Below, piece after piece: positions 34,189-46,413 of a stretch of 64,000 nt of DNA (positions within the stretch are counted from its first letter, which is position 1; each line of letters starts with the position of its first letter). The notes beneath the pieces were generated by a model that saw nothing but the letters and a program-made list of their open reading frames with translations, had not been told where the DNA came from and made no database searches. Origin of the DNA: Casuarius casuarius (Eukaryota; Chordata; Aves; Casuariiformes; Casuariidae); contig PTFA01000196.1 in NCBI GenBank assembly GCA_003342895.1, forward strand, positions 1,203,744 through 1,267,743, written 5' to 3'. A program made the position numbers and the translations under genes.

Positions 34189-34457
34189 GTGAGACATGAT
34201 GGCTGGGGCTGAGCTTCTGGCTCTGAGAGTGGGCAAAGGCTCCTCCTGCTGCCTCCTTGCCCTGCCTTGGCTCCTGCACCCTCCTCCAGTCGCAGAGGCG
34301 AGCCCTGTGAGGCCAAAGGGCTTGCAGGGGGGCTTGGCGGGGCCTCCCCACGGGGAGGAGGGTGTCTGGGGGGTGTTTGCTGCTCTCCAGCCTTTCTGAG
34401 CATTGCATGTGCTGTGGAGAGTCTCACTGTGCAACTTCTTCCCTGGCAGAGCGATCC

Positions 34458-34568
34458 CATTTGTAGAGGGAGCAGTGGGTAAACTGAGGCACGGTGTGGT
34501 TCCTCCAAGGTGCCTGTGGCTGCACAAGTGAGTCAAAAGCCTGACTGAGACGGGAGCCCAGGCGTCGA
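34458..34568 (+). mobile_element. MIR SINE
   Basis: The order GTGGGTAAACTGAGGCACGG, CCAAGGTGCC, GCTGCACAAGTGAGTC and GGGAGCCCAGGCGTC follows the MIR consensus core and 3' part. It sits directly after the potential acceptor at 34,449. Confidence 0.75.
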
Positions 34569-34835
34569 GATACCTTGCGGTGTTACGTGGGGAAGGCAGC
34601 TGGAGCCAGAGAGCAACAGTCACAGCACAAAAGGTTTTTTTTTTTTTTCTTGTAATCCAGCTGTTTTTCACATATCACAACTCCTTTTCCTCCAGCAAAG
34701 GACTCTCTATTTTCACAATTGTTTCCAGACAGAAGTTGCAGCTTGAGTCCCCCACAAAGCATAATGTCTTGGCAGTTTGACATATCCCTAGCAATATCTG
34801 ATGATATTTTAGGCCAGCTCTAGGAGGAATAATAA
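34569..34835. other. Unique DNA with a poly(T) run
   Basis: T14 lies at 34,635-34,648. No gene is recognised. Confidence 0.4.
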
Positions 34836-35125
34836 GAATAATCATTAATATTTGTCAGGTCTACCCAGGCTTATATCCTGTGGGATCTCAAAGCCTGTTA
34901 GCAGAGAACAGGGCTAATTCTGCTCATCTCTGCCACCTGTGTCCTGCTGCAGGAGGCAGGGCTTTAAATTTGTCATGGGAGCCTGTACTTGGCCTTTGGT
35001 AAAAATAAATTTAAAAAAACTTCCTATAGTGTCTTCAACTGCAAATGGGAAACTGAGGCACAAAGTGGGTAACTTGCTGCTAAGCAAATCAGTTGCAAAA
35101 TGCAGGATTTACTAGTCCAGTCTCT
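34836..35125 (+). mobile_element. MIR/L2-type remnants
   Basis: A left part with AATAAGAATAATCATTAATA resembles the start of MIR-like elements ('ataataataacatttatt'). The right part at 35,038-35,125 is a clear MIR core (AAATGGGAAACTGAGGCACA, GGGTAACTTGC). Unrelated sequence lies between, so these are either two copies or one interrupted copy. Confidence 0.6.
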
Positions 35126-36205
35126 CATGTTATTGGTTGTAGTTACGTGGGGAATAGCTACTGGGAAAGCAAAGAAGTTAATGTTCCCACTACTTTATTG
35201 AAAGAAAAGGGGGCAGGGGGAGAGTCAGTGATTTGAAGAAGTTAAGGGGGGAGAATGAGCTTTTGAAGGCAAGGCTCGGATACAACCGTTTTGTATAACA
35301 GTAGTTGAAACTGCCCTCTTTTTTTTAATAGGTTTTTAAAGCAATTGTTTCATTTCTGGGTGACTGAAAGACAAAAGCATCTGAAAGCCTCTCTAGTTTT
35401 CTCTTGCTCTGATTTTTTTTTTTAATTGTAATTATGGAACTGTCCCATTATCATATTGTGATGCAGAGCCTTTCAAGTAATAAGAAATTCAAGTGAAGAC
35501 TTGATTACCTCCCCTGAGAACAAAATGTGATGGGGAGGACAGAGGAAGGGGGGGAAAGATGCAGACAAGTTTTGTAATAATAAAATAAAGAAAAAATTAA
35601 TCATGGATCCATTAGTGTTAATACAAATGCTTTATGACTCACCTCAATCATTTTACATTATTTAATAACAGAAAATCATTATTTCCTGGGAGAATTAGGA
35701 TAAAGCCAGTTGGGGGGTTGTGTGGTTTTTGTTTATAAAGTGACATTGTAACTAAAAATTGGCTGTTGGCTGTAGTGGGAGGATGTCTTCCCTCCTCCCA
35801 GCCGTTTCCCTCTTGGTCCCTGTGAGTGCTGGGTGCCTGGGAAGGATGCTGGCGGATGGGGTGTGAGGGCGAGGCCTGCTTTACTTGGGTGATCTGAGCA
35901 GGGGGAGGGATGGTACCCATGGGAGCAGGAGACCATCTGAAAGGCTCCCTGGGTAGGTCTTGCGGCGGCTCTCCAGGCAGGCGCTGTTGGTGTCCCCGGC
36001 GCGGCACGCTGGCTTTGCAGAAGCTGGAGGTGGCTGCTGGTGCACGTGCTGTCGCAGTTGCTAGATGGTCGATCTGAACAGAGGGAGGTCTGGGGGCAGT
36101 GGGGGGCATAGAGGAAAACATAAATTGGCTCTGTGATCCAGACACCTCTGCCAGACGTGGGCTTTTGCCTCTGAAGTCAGTTAGTGTCTTTTTAAGCTGA
36201 CCTCA
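35126..36205. promoter_or_regulatory. AT-rich conserved-type block followed by unique DNA
   Basis: From about 35,320 to 35,700 the DNA is AT-rich and motif-dense (TTTAATTGTAATTATGG, CATTATCATATTGTG, AAAAATTAATCATGG, ACATTATTTAATAAC). From 35,700 to 36,205 it is GC-moderate with a 165-codon minus frame of no recognised family. Confidence 0.4.
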
Positions 36206-37250
36206 CATCTGTCTCCTTTGCTTTAATTTCTCATGCTTTTGCTCTCTGTTGTTTCCAGGGATATTGCTACACTCATTAACATTGTTCCTTCTGAAGTGGC
36301 TTTTAATGCTGTTACAATCAGCCTCCAGGCCAGTGTTATGAAAGGATAGCTTTTCTCCGGGAAAGGCATCCCCAAAATGAAGCGAGATGCTTTTCCCCTG
36401 GCCAGGTGACTGGTTTCCAGCCGTATCACTGAAGGAGTATGGAGAGGCCTTAAGCTGAGCTGGGGGATCCTGCACTAATTTCAGTGGTCAAGTGTGACCC
36501 AGTGCAAGCTCTGGGAAGGTAGATGCGTGGAAGGATGGAGGAGCCATAAGCAGGTTGTTACCTGCATCCAGGCTGCTTTGGCATATCTGCAGCCAGTCTG
36601 TGCGCTGCCTGGCCGTGGGAGAGCACGGGGGTGCGTTCCCTCCCAGGCGCGGTGGGAGCTGCGGGCTTGCGGGCCCCTCCACAGGAGGGGAGCGAGCGAG
36701 CTCCTGGAAGTGGCCTCCTGCGGGCAAAGGTGGTGTGAGCTCCCTCCTGGGAAGGGACCAGCGGCATCTCCTCGCAGAGGAAGCAGAGCAGCACAAGGGT
36801 GCTCTCTACTGATGCAGCTTTTCAGGTTGGGGGAGCTCATCCTCTCCTCAGCTGCGGCGGCTAATGGGAATGGTGCTAATGCTTGCTAGAAAGGCAGGTT
36901 TTAAACCAGAGGGTTACATGCTACCTGCACACAGCCTGGTGCGTCGCAAGGTAAAGGGATTACACGCAGCTTAATCTGGAACTGTGGCTGTGTGAGCAAT
37001 TAAATGCCAGTGATTTCCTCAGCTATGAAAGTTCGTGCTGAAAGCATTACATTTCTCCTGTTGCCATTTTGCCTTTTCCTAATGAAAAGGAGCATGAATA
37101 TTATCTGCAGCTAAATCCTAGAAGCAGCTGAAGCCAGGCTCAGTGGAAATTGGAAGGTGACGAAGTCATCTTTTGGCAAAACTCCCACTGAAGTGAGTTT
37201 GGGGGCCCTTTGGAGAAGGGTGGGTCCAGGGTGCTTTCGTAACCCCTATC
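36206..37250. promoter_or_regulatory. Two conserved-type AT-rich blocks
   Basis: The first, 36,215-36,345, holds CTCATTAACATTGTTCC (SOX-like core) and TTTTAATGCTGTTACAATC. The second, about 36,950-37,140, holds GCTTAATCTGG, GAGCAATTAAATGCC and the inverted repeat CCTTTTC/GAAAAGG (37,072-37,090). GC-rich unique DNA lies between them. Confidence 0.4.
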
Positions 37251-37384
37251 TTACCTGCTGAGCTGTGGTGTCCTGTGCCTCAGGGGACCCAGCTGATGTG
37301 GGTGGCTGCACCTGAGCCACCATTTGATCTCCCCTTCTAAAGGGAGCACATCTGCCGGGTGGGGGGTCCCGGTCAAAATCAGGC

Positions 37385-37500
37385 TGCCTGGCCTGGCTCT
37401 GCCTGACTTGTCATGGTGTTTCTGCCAGTCACTTTTCCTTCCTGCCCCAGCTCTGCTGTGCCTCAGTCTCCCCATCTGTGAAACAGGTATAATTAGATTG
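37385..37500 (-). mobile_element. MIR SINE (reverse)
   Basis: The segment GTGCCTCAGTCTCCCCATCT-GTGAAACAGG at 37,457-37,487 is the reverse MIR core. TCTGCCAGTCACTTTTCC upstream fits 'gggcaagtcacttaacc'. Confidence 0.75.
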
Positions 37501-38555
37501 ATACAGATTTACTCTTCTGCAAAGTGCCATAGAAGCCTATTGGAAAGCACTGCTTCTTGAAGACCTGCACTTCCTTTTGAAAAGCAGGTTGAAATAAATA
37601 CAGTTTTTACCAAAGCCTGATAAAACAGGATTTTTGCCTCTCATACTCGCAGAATTCTCTGTGAGTGTTGACTTAATAACAGCTTGCAGTGACCTTGTTG
37701 GTGAAACTGAAGCTGTTTGTATGATGAGCATCTTCCTGCCCCCTCAGCTGCTGCTGTCCTGGGGTACCAGCTGCTGTCCGTGCTCAGGACAAGAACCGAT
37801 GTCTGTCTCGAGATGCTTACAGACCACAGGCAAGGGAGGAATTATTCCTGTCTCCTCCTCATGAGGAGCTGAAGGACAGAGGCGAAGGTGATTTTCCAGG
37901 GAGCTCAGCTTCTCTACCAGGGCCAGGGAAGACACTGACTTGTGTGTCTCAGTCCAGTATTTTAAACAAAGATGCCTTTTCTATCTAGGGAGAGACCAGC
38001 TGCTTAATCCAGCCGTGGGAAGCATGACATGTCACTGTTTCAGTGAGGGCTGGGGAAGCTGGGAAGAGCTCGTGCCTGAGTGAGGGCATCCTGAGGACAC
38101 CTCTGCCGATGCCTGTTTACCTGCAGGCTGTAATTGCTCTGGCTGTTTGCTACACGAGGCATTAGGAAAGTGACCGAAGCAAACGGGACACCCAATTTTC
38201 TGTGAAAAGTTAACTTTTCCAATTGCAGTTGAAAGCTGAGTTCTTTTGACCTAATTTCCTCCTCCAAGGGTTAACCGCTCTCTGCGGTGCAGCGGGCCCT
38301 CCAGTGAGTGCAGCCAGACAATGCCATTTAAGTGAATGTTCCTAGCCTACAGAAGTCCTGGAGATAGCTCCATCTTGCTCACAGTAGGTGTTACATTAGC
38401 TGCTCAAACCATATTCCAGTAAATTAGAGCTGGGCTGATTTAGACAATCACCGGGTCATTCTTTCCTCCAATTCCCAGTCTCACACAGAGATAACAGCAG
38501 CTGGGGGAAAGCAAGGAGGTGGACGAGTAGCAGTTTGCTTGCTTATTAGGGGTTA
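37501..38555. other. Unique DNA without a recognised gene
   Basis: Balanced composition. Open frames are under 80 codons. CTCAGTCCAG near 37,949 and TTGCTCTGGCTGTTTGC near 38,133 are not part of any recognised element. Confidence 0.35.
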
Positions 38556-38559
38556 GATG

Positions 38560-39010
38560 CAGTCTTGAGTCTGTGATTTGCAGAACACGACTGATACCAC
38601 TAACAAAAGCCTCCAAGTTAAATGATGCTGTATTTGTTTCAGGTCTAATAAAGACACTTAAACAAACGCCAAGTACTTTAATGCCTTTATTTGCCTCTGA
38701 GGAAAAAATGCCTTTATAAGCCAGAGGGAAACCCACAGTGGGCAGGAATTTAGGGGTGAGAGCTGGTCAGTCCGCAGCCAGTTTGATACCCAAGGGAAAG
38801 CACGGCCAGAGCCCTGGACTAGGTGTCAGTGCTGCGTGACTCCAGGCCTTTTTTTATATATATTTTTTTTTCCTATCCTCTAGCTATTGTAAACCTTTTA
38901 GAGCATGTTTTTACATCATTTAGTGCACGAGGAAACTGGTTTCAGTTTTGCCTGTGAATGCAACAATAAAATAATGTTATTGTGGTGGGTGATCTCACCC
39001 ACTTGCTTTG
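38560..39010. promoter_or_regulatory. AT-rich conserved-type block
   Basis: Contains AGTTAAATGATGCTG, GGTCTAATAAAGACAC, CTTTAATGCCTTTATTTGCC and, in the right half, ATTGTAAACC, TTTTTACATCATTTAG and CAACAATAAAATAATG. A short middle part (38,795-38,845, GGACTAGGTGTCAGTGC then GTGACTCCAGG) resembles the start of a MIR. Confidence 0.4.
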
Positions 39011-41040
39011 GCTAGCAAGAGAGCTTACGCTCCTCCTGAAGTCCATTTATGTGATTTGGTGTGTTCTCTTTAGTCAAAAAGGCATACTGCTCTCTTTAGG
39101 AACTGGGTAAACTGATACCGGAGAAATCTCGTAGCAAGGAGTTCTGCTGGCATTTGGAGGCTTTTTTGTCCCAGTTAAAGCCTCTGGCCCAGCAAAATCT
39201 TAAGCAAGTGCTTAAATATAAGAATTAGCCTCAGTCCCTGTGACTGAACAGGTTGCTTACAGCTGAGCTGCCGCAGTGCCATGCAGAATATGGAAAGGGG
39301 CTGCTGCTGCTCCCCAGGGCAGCCGAGCCATGACCTCTTTTTCTCACATTATAATGTCCCTAGCAGTGCAAAATGCAGTACAAATGTTCTGGAAAGCAGT
39401 GACTGCAGGTGTGCAACAGCTTCAAGGGATTAAGGGGTGGGAGGAAGGAGCAGAAGACAGGAGCCAAGGTGATGTGCAAGTGCCTGTAATTTAAAGGGAA
39501 AACGGCTGTTTGTTTAGCTCCAGAGGATCGGTTGCTGCTTACCTTGATGTTTTCAGCACTGCTGTGAAATACTGTATTTCTGAAGGTGTGTCCAAGGCAA
39601 GGAGCTGCTCTCAGCTTCAGCATACAAATAGAAAGGGCACCATGGAGAGAGAATTACTTATCTATCTATTCCCATTGCTCTCTTTAAAACTCACTGTAAC
39701 GATGTTACTGTGACCCAGGCCTCTGTAATATTATGTGCCTCAGGTAAGATAGACTGATATATAAATACCTGAGTTTATTATAGTTGAAAGACCTTTTAAA
39801 AAGTCAGGGGGAGGGAGAAATTGTGGGATCTAATCTACCATCCCTGAGGGAGAAAATTAGCCCGTGGGGAGTGCTAAATGGTGAAGCAGCGTTCGGATGC
39901 TGAAGGAAGAGTGTGTCACTTATAAGTGAGTCGGCTCCATCATGGGGGGAAGGACTGAGGCTAAGTGGGATTCTGCACTGAAGCCCTCGTTCTTGGCATG
40001 CTGCCTCTCGGGATGGTAGAAGATCTCCTTAAATCCTCATCTGGTTTACGTAGTCCTGGGATGGGTTGCAGCCTGCAGCACTCCTTGCTCTGATGTCGAG
40101 TGCTAAAGGAGATTAGAGCAAGTTCAACGCAAGCCCATGGGACCAAGCAATCATGGAGCAGTAGGGATCGTATATCTGCAGTCACAGAATCAGATTAAGG
40201 TTTTTACTGGGAATAATGTAGACTCCTCCTTCCCTACCTGCTTATTCCCTGGGCATTTTCAGACCTACAGGGTGGAGATAAGCTTTCTCCCTGTTGCCCC
40301 ATGCTGTTCTACAGAAAACGTTTGGTGCAATGAGTGTGACAGTTCTCCTTAGCTGCCTGTTCTGACTGTTCTGTTGGTGATCTCAGCTAGTCTGATAACC
40401 TTGTTCCTTATGTGCAAGGGCATGTGAAATCCATGTTTATAGCAGGAAAGGTGCCTGCTACAACCTAGTTGTAAAGTTGCAAAGGATTCATTTTTTTGTG
40501 GTGTTTAAAACTGACAATATGGTCATGCAGTTTGATTTTGGGCACCTGCAGTTATCCTGGGGACTGGCTGGACCATCAGGCCTCCTTTGCTGTTACCACT
40601 CAAATTCTTCGGCTGCTCACATGCATGTAAAATCCTCCTGTTTTGAGGCGATAGCATGTCGTGCTCTCTTCTGGTGTAGAAGAGACCTGAGATCCAGGGC
40701 GTGGAGCATGAACAGCAGCTGCCTTCGTTCCTTCCCCCTGTGAAATGGGGAACTCTGCAGACCTGGGAGTTGTCATTGTAGCTACAGCAGTTTCCCGGCA
40801 GGAGATCTCCTTCCCTGGGACTTTGCCCAGACGTGGACCTCCTAGCATGAGTGCACCTGCAGTGGCACCGCTTCCCTCCGGACCCACGGCCGAGCCCTGC
40901 TAGCCCCACTGAAGCGCTCTGCTAACGGACGCAGAGGCTTCCGGGGCTGGCGTGGTCACGAGGGAATTCACGGTAGTGCAGCAGCATTGATTAGGGACCA
41001 GACCTTTTAACAGGAGTTGGAAGCACAGATGTAGCCAGAA
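39011..41040. other. Unique DNA without a recognised gene
   Basis: Balanced to slightly AT-rich. GTGACCCAGGCCTCTG near 39,710 may be a repeat relic. A 128-codon minus frame (40,909-40,523) has no recognisable domain. Confidence 0.35.
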
Positions 41041-41044
41041 CTGC

Positions 41045-41210
41045 ATTAACTGTTAAAAGGAAAAGTGCTTCTTAACATGCTACTTTAATTAGACTGTGAA
41101 ACTCATTGCCGCAGGAAGCCATCGAGGCCAGGCACTTAACGAGAGTCAAAAAAGGGGTGGGTGCTCCTATGGATGGCAAAAACATGCAAAAATGTCTTAG
41201 GTAATGATAA
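41045..41210 (+). mobile_element. CR1 LINE fragment
   Basis: The order AAAAGTGCTTCTTAACATGC, CTGTGAAACTCATTGCCGCA, CATCGAGGCCAGGCACTTAA, TCAAAAAAGGGG and CCTATGGATGGCAAAAACAT follows the 3' part of CR1 elements of birds, turtles and crocodilians. It is heavily diverged, so the insertion is old. Confidence 0.8.
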
Positions 41211-42139
41211 ATTTTGCTGCAGGTTTATTAAACCACATGTTTAAGCTGATCTCTTCCCAGTAGAGTGCAGGGTGGTACTTAATGTCAGGAGGGAAAAGTG
41301 ATCTGCCCCCCGCAGTTGGTTGCTTGGCCAGTTCTTGGGTTTTCCATTAAAGCAGCTGGTTGCGGTGAGGCAGGAGCCAGGGTAGGAGCAGGCAGACGTT
41401 GGGTCTGATGCGGCGCATTCCTGGTAAGGGCCTGATCCCTGCACGCGAGCTGGCTCAGTGCCGTGGCCCTGCCGCTGCCTCTCCCCTCCATAGCACAGAA
41501 ATCTACATAGTTTGTGAACAATAAAAGTGGGAGCACAAAGGTGAAACGACAGTTTTCTTCCCTCTAAAGAGGAATACATTTCCCACATCATTACATTTTT
41601 GGTTCATGCGCTGAGGGTTTCTCTCCCTGGGAAGTTTTTACAGTAGATTGAATCTGATCATTGAGAAACTCATCTGGAAAACAGGTTAGATGCAAGTATG
41701 AAACGCTTCCCTCCTGCTGCGCCTCCCCCTCATTTCCGCTCTGTACCCCCAGGATGCTGAGGCCGATAGTAGATTTAGGGAGTTTAATTATCAGTTAGTG
41801 GCTAGGTGAAGTCTTGGGCCTCTCTTCCTGGATTAATGACCAGAGAACAGGGCGTGACTTCCCATTATCTGTGTGAGGTGGGAAGATGGTCAAGGCTCAT
41901 CTTTCCCCAACAAATGTTGTGGTTTTCTTTCATGCCTCCCAAGTTTCCATTTCGGCATCTGAGGACAGATGACCCTCCTTTTGGTTGCTGGATTTGTCTT
42001 TATTCCTGCTTTGGTTATGGACTGAGAATCTGGATTTATCTGCTGTTCCGTCTCTGCTCATGTTTCAAGAGAGTAAAATATCTACAGAGGTTGGAGGGGT
42101 CCTAAGTGGGTAGGAAGTGTCTGCTGCTGTATTTCTTAC
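41211..42139. other. DNA between two CR1 pieces
   Basis: No gene is recognised. An AT-rich patch lies near 41,780-41,800 (GGAGTTTAATTATCAG). Minus frames of 83-116 codons near 41,241-41,591 have no known domain. The whole piece may be an insertion or deletion product within or beside CR1 sequence. Confidence 0.35.
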
Positions 42140-42240
42140 ACTTGCATCAGGTGACGCTGACCGCTGCCAGAGATGAGTCCTGGGTGAAATGATGCTTGCT
42201 CTGGTCCAGGTGGCAGCTTCTGGGTGCCTGTGGAGTTAGA
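42140..42240 (+). mobile_element. CR1 LINE 3' end fragment
   Basis: GCATCAGGTGACGCTGACCG-CTGCCAGAGATGAG, TCCTGGGTGAAATGATGC, TCTGGTCCAGGTGGCAGCTT matches the CR1 tail ('gctggccactgccagagacaggatactgggctagatgg...ggtctgacccagtatggcagttct'). It may be the tail of the element at 41,045 or a separate copy. Confidence 0.7.
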
Positions 42241-44450
42241 GGTCTTGTGTAGAGTGTTGCTATGCCCTTGGAGTGGGACAGATGTAGCCTTTGGGAAGTG
42301 ATGCTGCTGATGTGGAAGTTGCATCTGTCTCTCCACTGCTTCCTCTTTCATTCTCTCTAAGTGAATGGGTATTTTTTTAGATTATGAGTAATCGTCCTAA
42401 TGACCCATCTTCCAAACAGTTCCAGTAGCTGAGTAGACATAGTCCAGATTCCTTTTTCTCCCCCGACAAACCTGGAGCTGCTGGCAACAGTCACCTCCTG
42501 CTCACGAGACTTCAGATAAAGTCTCCTGAAATCAGTGTCTCCTTCGCTCCAGACCGAACTGTGGTGCTGCAGGGGTGGCTCCAGGAGGTCTGTCTGTCAG
42601 ATGTTGGTGCAAAACAGCCATAACCAGCTGAGTATGTCTCTGCCTAGCAGGAGCTGCAGGATCAAGAGTCGTAAGGGAGCAAAGAGGAGCCGTGTGCTCT
42701 GAGCCCTCAGGTAGCGTTCGCACCAGTATATGCAATTGCAAAAACCGTTTTATCTTGTGTAGCTGCTTCCAGCAATAGCAAGGGCTTCATTTCACCCATC
42801 AACCTCGTGCCTCTGTGCTTCCGAAAGGTTTGGCGTCCCTGTGTAACGGCACAACAGATGGCTAATGTCAGTACCGGTGTTGGCATGCTGTATTGCCCTC
42901 GGAGACCCCTGCTTTTCCAGGTAGGAGGGGAGCTCGCTGCCCTGCTCAGCCGGCCTTTCTGTGTAGGCAGCAAGTAGCAATTGTCGTAGTTCTGCTGCAA
43001 AGCCAGCTTCCCATTAGGAAATGGGATGAGATCAGTCTCGTTTCACCTATCATTTATTACCAACCTGGGCTGGACGTGAACTGGAAGGAGGCTCTTCTGC
43101 ACTTCACCAGTCCTCCCTAGTGGGTGATCTTCAACAATGGCTTTTCATATTAATATACTCGGTGACAGATGCACCCACACCATGGAGCCTTTTAGATAAA
43201 GGCTATAATTCATACTTAAACCAGTGGCTGTAACTTGGGTGTTAGCTGAATCCAAGAGGTTCCTGTGCATGTTGACTGATGCTGTCCATAACTGGAATTA
43301 AGTCTGATCACAGATACATGACAAAATGCAAAGAGAGTGGACTTGATTCTGATAGTGTCTGTACTGGGGCCACCTCAAGGCGAGGAGCTGAATGGGAGAC
43401 ATTCCCATGGGAGAAGACATGTGGGGGTTGTTCTGGTTGTTGCCAGTGTAAACAGTGGTGGGCAGCAGTGAACTGCAAACAAGGACCGTTCAGCCTTTCT
43501 GGCTATGATTAAATTCCGGAAAGGTAGAGAGCAGGAGAAATGGGTGTTTGAGTCGGATGGAGATATTTTGCCTCTAAGGTGAAGCTCAAGCATCCCACTT
43601 CTTGCTCACTTTCACCTGAGGAAAGTTACTGTTAATGGTTGCTCTTGGAGATCCAAATTGGGACCTCCTGGAGCTGGGAAGCAGCAGATATCTAAACGGG
43701 CGATGGTGGTGGTAGGCTGAGATGCCGATGCAGCCTGGCAGTGGAGCTCAGGTGCCAGCAGCGCTGTGGACGTTAGCGCGTGCAGTGCAAGGCAAATCCT
43801 CCCTGCCGGAAGAAAGCTCTCCTTGCCTGGACTGAGCGTGCTGCTCTATGTTCCTGGTGGCCAAAGTCGATCACGCGCCTCTGCAGGGGCCTGCACTGAA
43901 TCCTGTATGGGTCTGGAGAAGTTCGTCCTTGCCCAAAGAAAGCAGTGAGGCAAAGATGAGGCTTCAATGGCCAAGTACCAGGGAGGAAGTTACGTCAGGC
44001 CTTGTAAGAAGCTGTTGAAAGCTGCCTGCACACACAGGAGGCCCAGCTGGCACCTAAACGCTCTGCAGGAGTGCTGTAGGATGGTTAGAGTTAACATGTG
44101 CAAGCTGCCCTGTCAGTGCCTGCTTTTATTCCCTGCGCAGCAAACACTTGTTCTGGTTATAAATGGATCCATGAAGAATTTATTTCTTTTGCGCTTTCTG
44201 GGTTCTGTATTCCCCAGCTTATGTTCTCGAGCACCGAGGGATATCACTCTTGCTTTGTGCTTTGCTGTCCATCTCCTTCCTGGGCTCTTTCTCTTTCCCT
44301 CCCACAGCAGAGCCATTTAGGCATCCATAAAACTCCAATAAAATTTTCTCTCCCACATACTTTTGCAAGAGCAGAAAAATGTCTGCTTCACTTCACAGAC
44401 ATTTTGATGCGGGGGGGAACAGACTTTATATTAAAAAAAGTGAGCAGTGA
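42241..44450. other. Unique DNA without a recognised gene
   Basis: Balanced composition with an AT-rich spot near 43,140. Two overlapping plus frames of 117 and 118 codons (43,967-44,320 and 44,098-44,454) are open, but in different phases and without known domains. No repeat is recognised. Confidence 0.35.
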
Positions 44451-44454
44451 GTAA

Positions 44455-45060
44455 AATAACAAGCACAGAGAAAAAGGGCAGCTTTTGCAGACCTGCTGTA
44501 CTCCCACCTGCTCACCTTTGGAGCAATTATGCCATGTAAATCTCCCCTTTTCAGAAAGAGCCAGAGAGAGGCGAAAACAGCACCACTCATTTCAGTTTGA
44601 GCCCTGAATGGAGAAATAGCCTTAGTATTAACACAGCTTGGCCGGGGGCCAGGTGCCTGTGCATGGAAACATATTTAAACCATCGAATAAGCAGGGTATA
44701 AACAAGAATTTTCAAAGTTTGGGGTTTTTTGCAACTCCAGGCAATGAGAATTAGAGTCTACAGTTATTAAGTTCCCATCTGGTGGCTTTTTTATGAAGGA
44801 ATGATATTTGCATGTTTCCAGCAGAGAAAAGCTGTTTTTAGCTCAGATAAAATGGAACATTTTGCGACAGTATGGGAAATAACAGATGATGCTGATTTTA
44901 GCAACTGGGGTTGTAGGTTTCACCAGCTGCCCTTTAAAAAAAAAATTATTTATCTTTAAGTAACGGCAGCCAATGTTTTTCCTAGTGCCCTTAACACCTA
45001 TTGCCTTGGAAGTCTTTGGTCAGAGGAAATGATGGAGGAAGACATCTCAAAGAGAAAGAA
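44455..45060. promoter_or_regulatory. Long AT-rich conserved-type block
   Basis: Few open frames and dense A/T motifs: TTATTAAGTTCCCATC, GGAATGATATTTGCATG (octamer-like), GCTCAGATAAAATGG and GGGAAATAACAG. It is preceded by AAACATATTTAAACC. The texture resembles an enhancer. Confidence 0.45.
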
Positions 45061-45905
45061 AATAGCCCATAAGCAAATCCATGAGGTCGTTTTCCTGGCT
45101 ATGTTGGCCCTCAGTGCATCTTTTCCCCCCCCCCCCTCTTAATTTCAGCAAGGTGCAGGGCTGGTGCAGCAATGTGTAACCAAAATACGAAGGGGCCTGA
45201 TTCTTTGCTTTCTCGCTAGAGAGCGGTTAGCAGGAAGGACTCGCGGCCGCGGCGCTGCATTGCTGCTGCGGGGATTGTTAATATTCCAAAACACACAAGG
45301 CAGGAGCTGCGTGGATTAACCTGGGAGGAAGCTGGTGCCTGGCTTGTTTTGAAAGCTCTTCTCCCACCCCTGTAAACTAAATGTGATCCTGAATCCAGAC
45401 ACAGCCTTTTAAACCAGCCTGTTCAGGCACTGCCAGCTTAGAGCCTTGAAAACCATAAATACAGCTTGGGCAACAGCTGAACCACAGCACTGCTCAGGCA
45501 CGAGCGCGCTCCCACCCAAACAGCTGCTCTGCTGTCACAGCCAGAGCGAGGGGCGAAGTGACGCCCCGACAGAGCCGCAGCTCGGCACCGGAGCAGGAGG
45601 CAGTGCCGCCGCTCACTGCGGTGCCAACAACATCCCACCCCATGGCAAGCCCTCCCCACCCTGAACTGAGCTCAGCGAAGGCAGCGTAATTAAGCCTAGC
45701 AGCCTAAGCGTAACAGCTTCAGCATTGCACTACGCTGTGCATAACAAGCTCTCTGTGTAAGGGTGTGATTTTTTTTTCATAATAACATGAGCTATTTGGA
45801 GCCCTCTGACAGCTGTGCGCTTTAGGAGGCAAGTCTCCTATTCCCAGAGGTGATTGCTAGTCTCCCTCCGAGTCTTCTCCGATAAGATCATTGAGGTGTC
45901 GTTAG
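45061..45905. other. Mixed DNA, CpG-moderate patch and AT-rich patch
   Basis: A C12 run lies at 45,125-45,136. A GC-richer patch lies at 45,240-45,260 and 45,500-45,640. At 45,685-45,880 GCGTAATTAAGCC, TTCATAATAACATGAGC and CTGACAGCTGTGCGC (TALE-type TGACAG) are clustered. Confidence 0.35.
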
Positions 45906-46413
45906 CTTTGCGGTGGGGGTGCTGGATTTGTGGGGCTGTTTCTTTGCCATGCCCCCGCTCTCCACTTTTGTGAAAAGGGAATACAGGTCACCAACAGGTT
46001 TAAGACCTTTCCAGTCTTCTTTCTCATCACTTCTGGCCCATCGCAGCTGGAGAGAGAGGAGGGGACCCCATGTCCTCTCCATCCCTGTGAAGCAGCAAGC
46101 CCTGCTCTCCAGCCTCCCCCTTTCTCCTCCTGTCCCTGCGAGAGTGTTCCCAGCCCTGGGCCAAATCCTGCCTCCAGCTCCAGGAGCCCTGGGCTGGCTC
46201 TGTGGGCAGGGCTGGAGCCCCCCCCCTTCTCCAGCATGTTTGTGTGCAGCTGGGTTCCAGGCTGGGTGTTTGCTCAGCAGATGGTACCTGGCGCTGAAGT
46301 AGGACTGATGCTGCAGTGCAGGGCTGCAGGCTGAAAGGGCAACAGGAGTTAATTTTCAACAGCCTACTGCTGAGGGCAGTTCAGTTAAGCTGTTCTCTCT
46401 CTTCCTTCCTCAG
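45906..46413. other. Unique DNA before a candidate exon
   Basis: Pyrimidine-rich on the plus strand. Two plus frames of 129 and 134 codons and two minus frames overlap here. No domain is recognised in any. Confidence 0.35.

Noticed and set aside
43967..44454. Two overlapping plus frames of 117 and 118 codons
   Set aside because: They are in different phases over the same DNA, lack splice or promoter context, and match nothing recognised.
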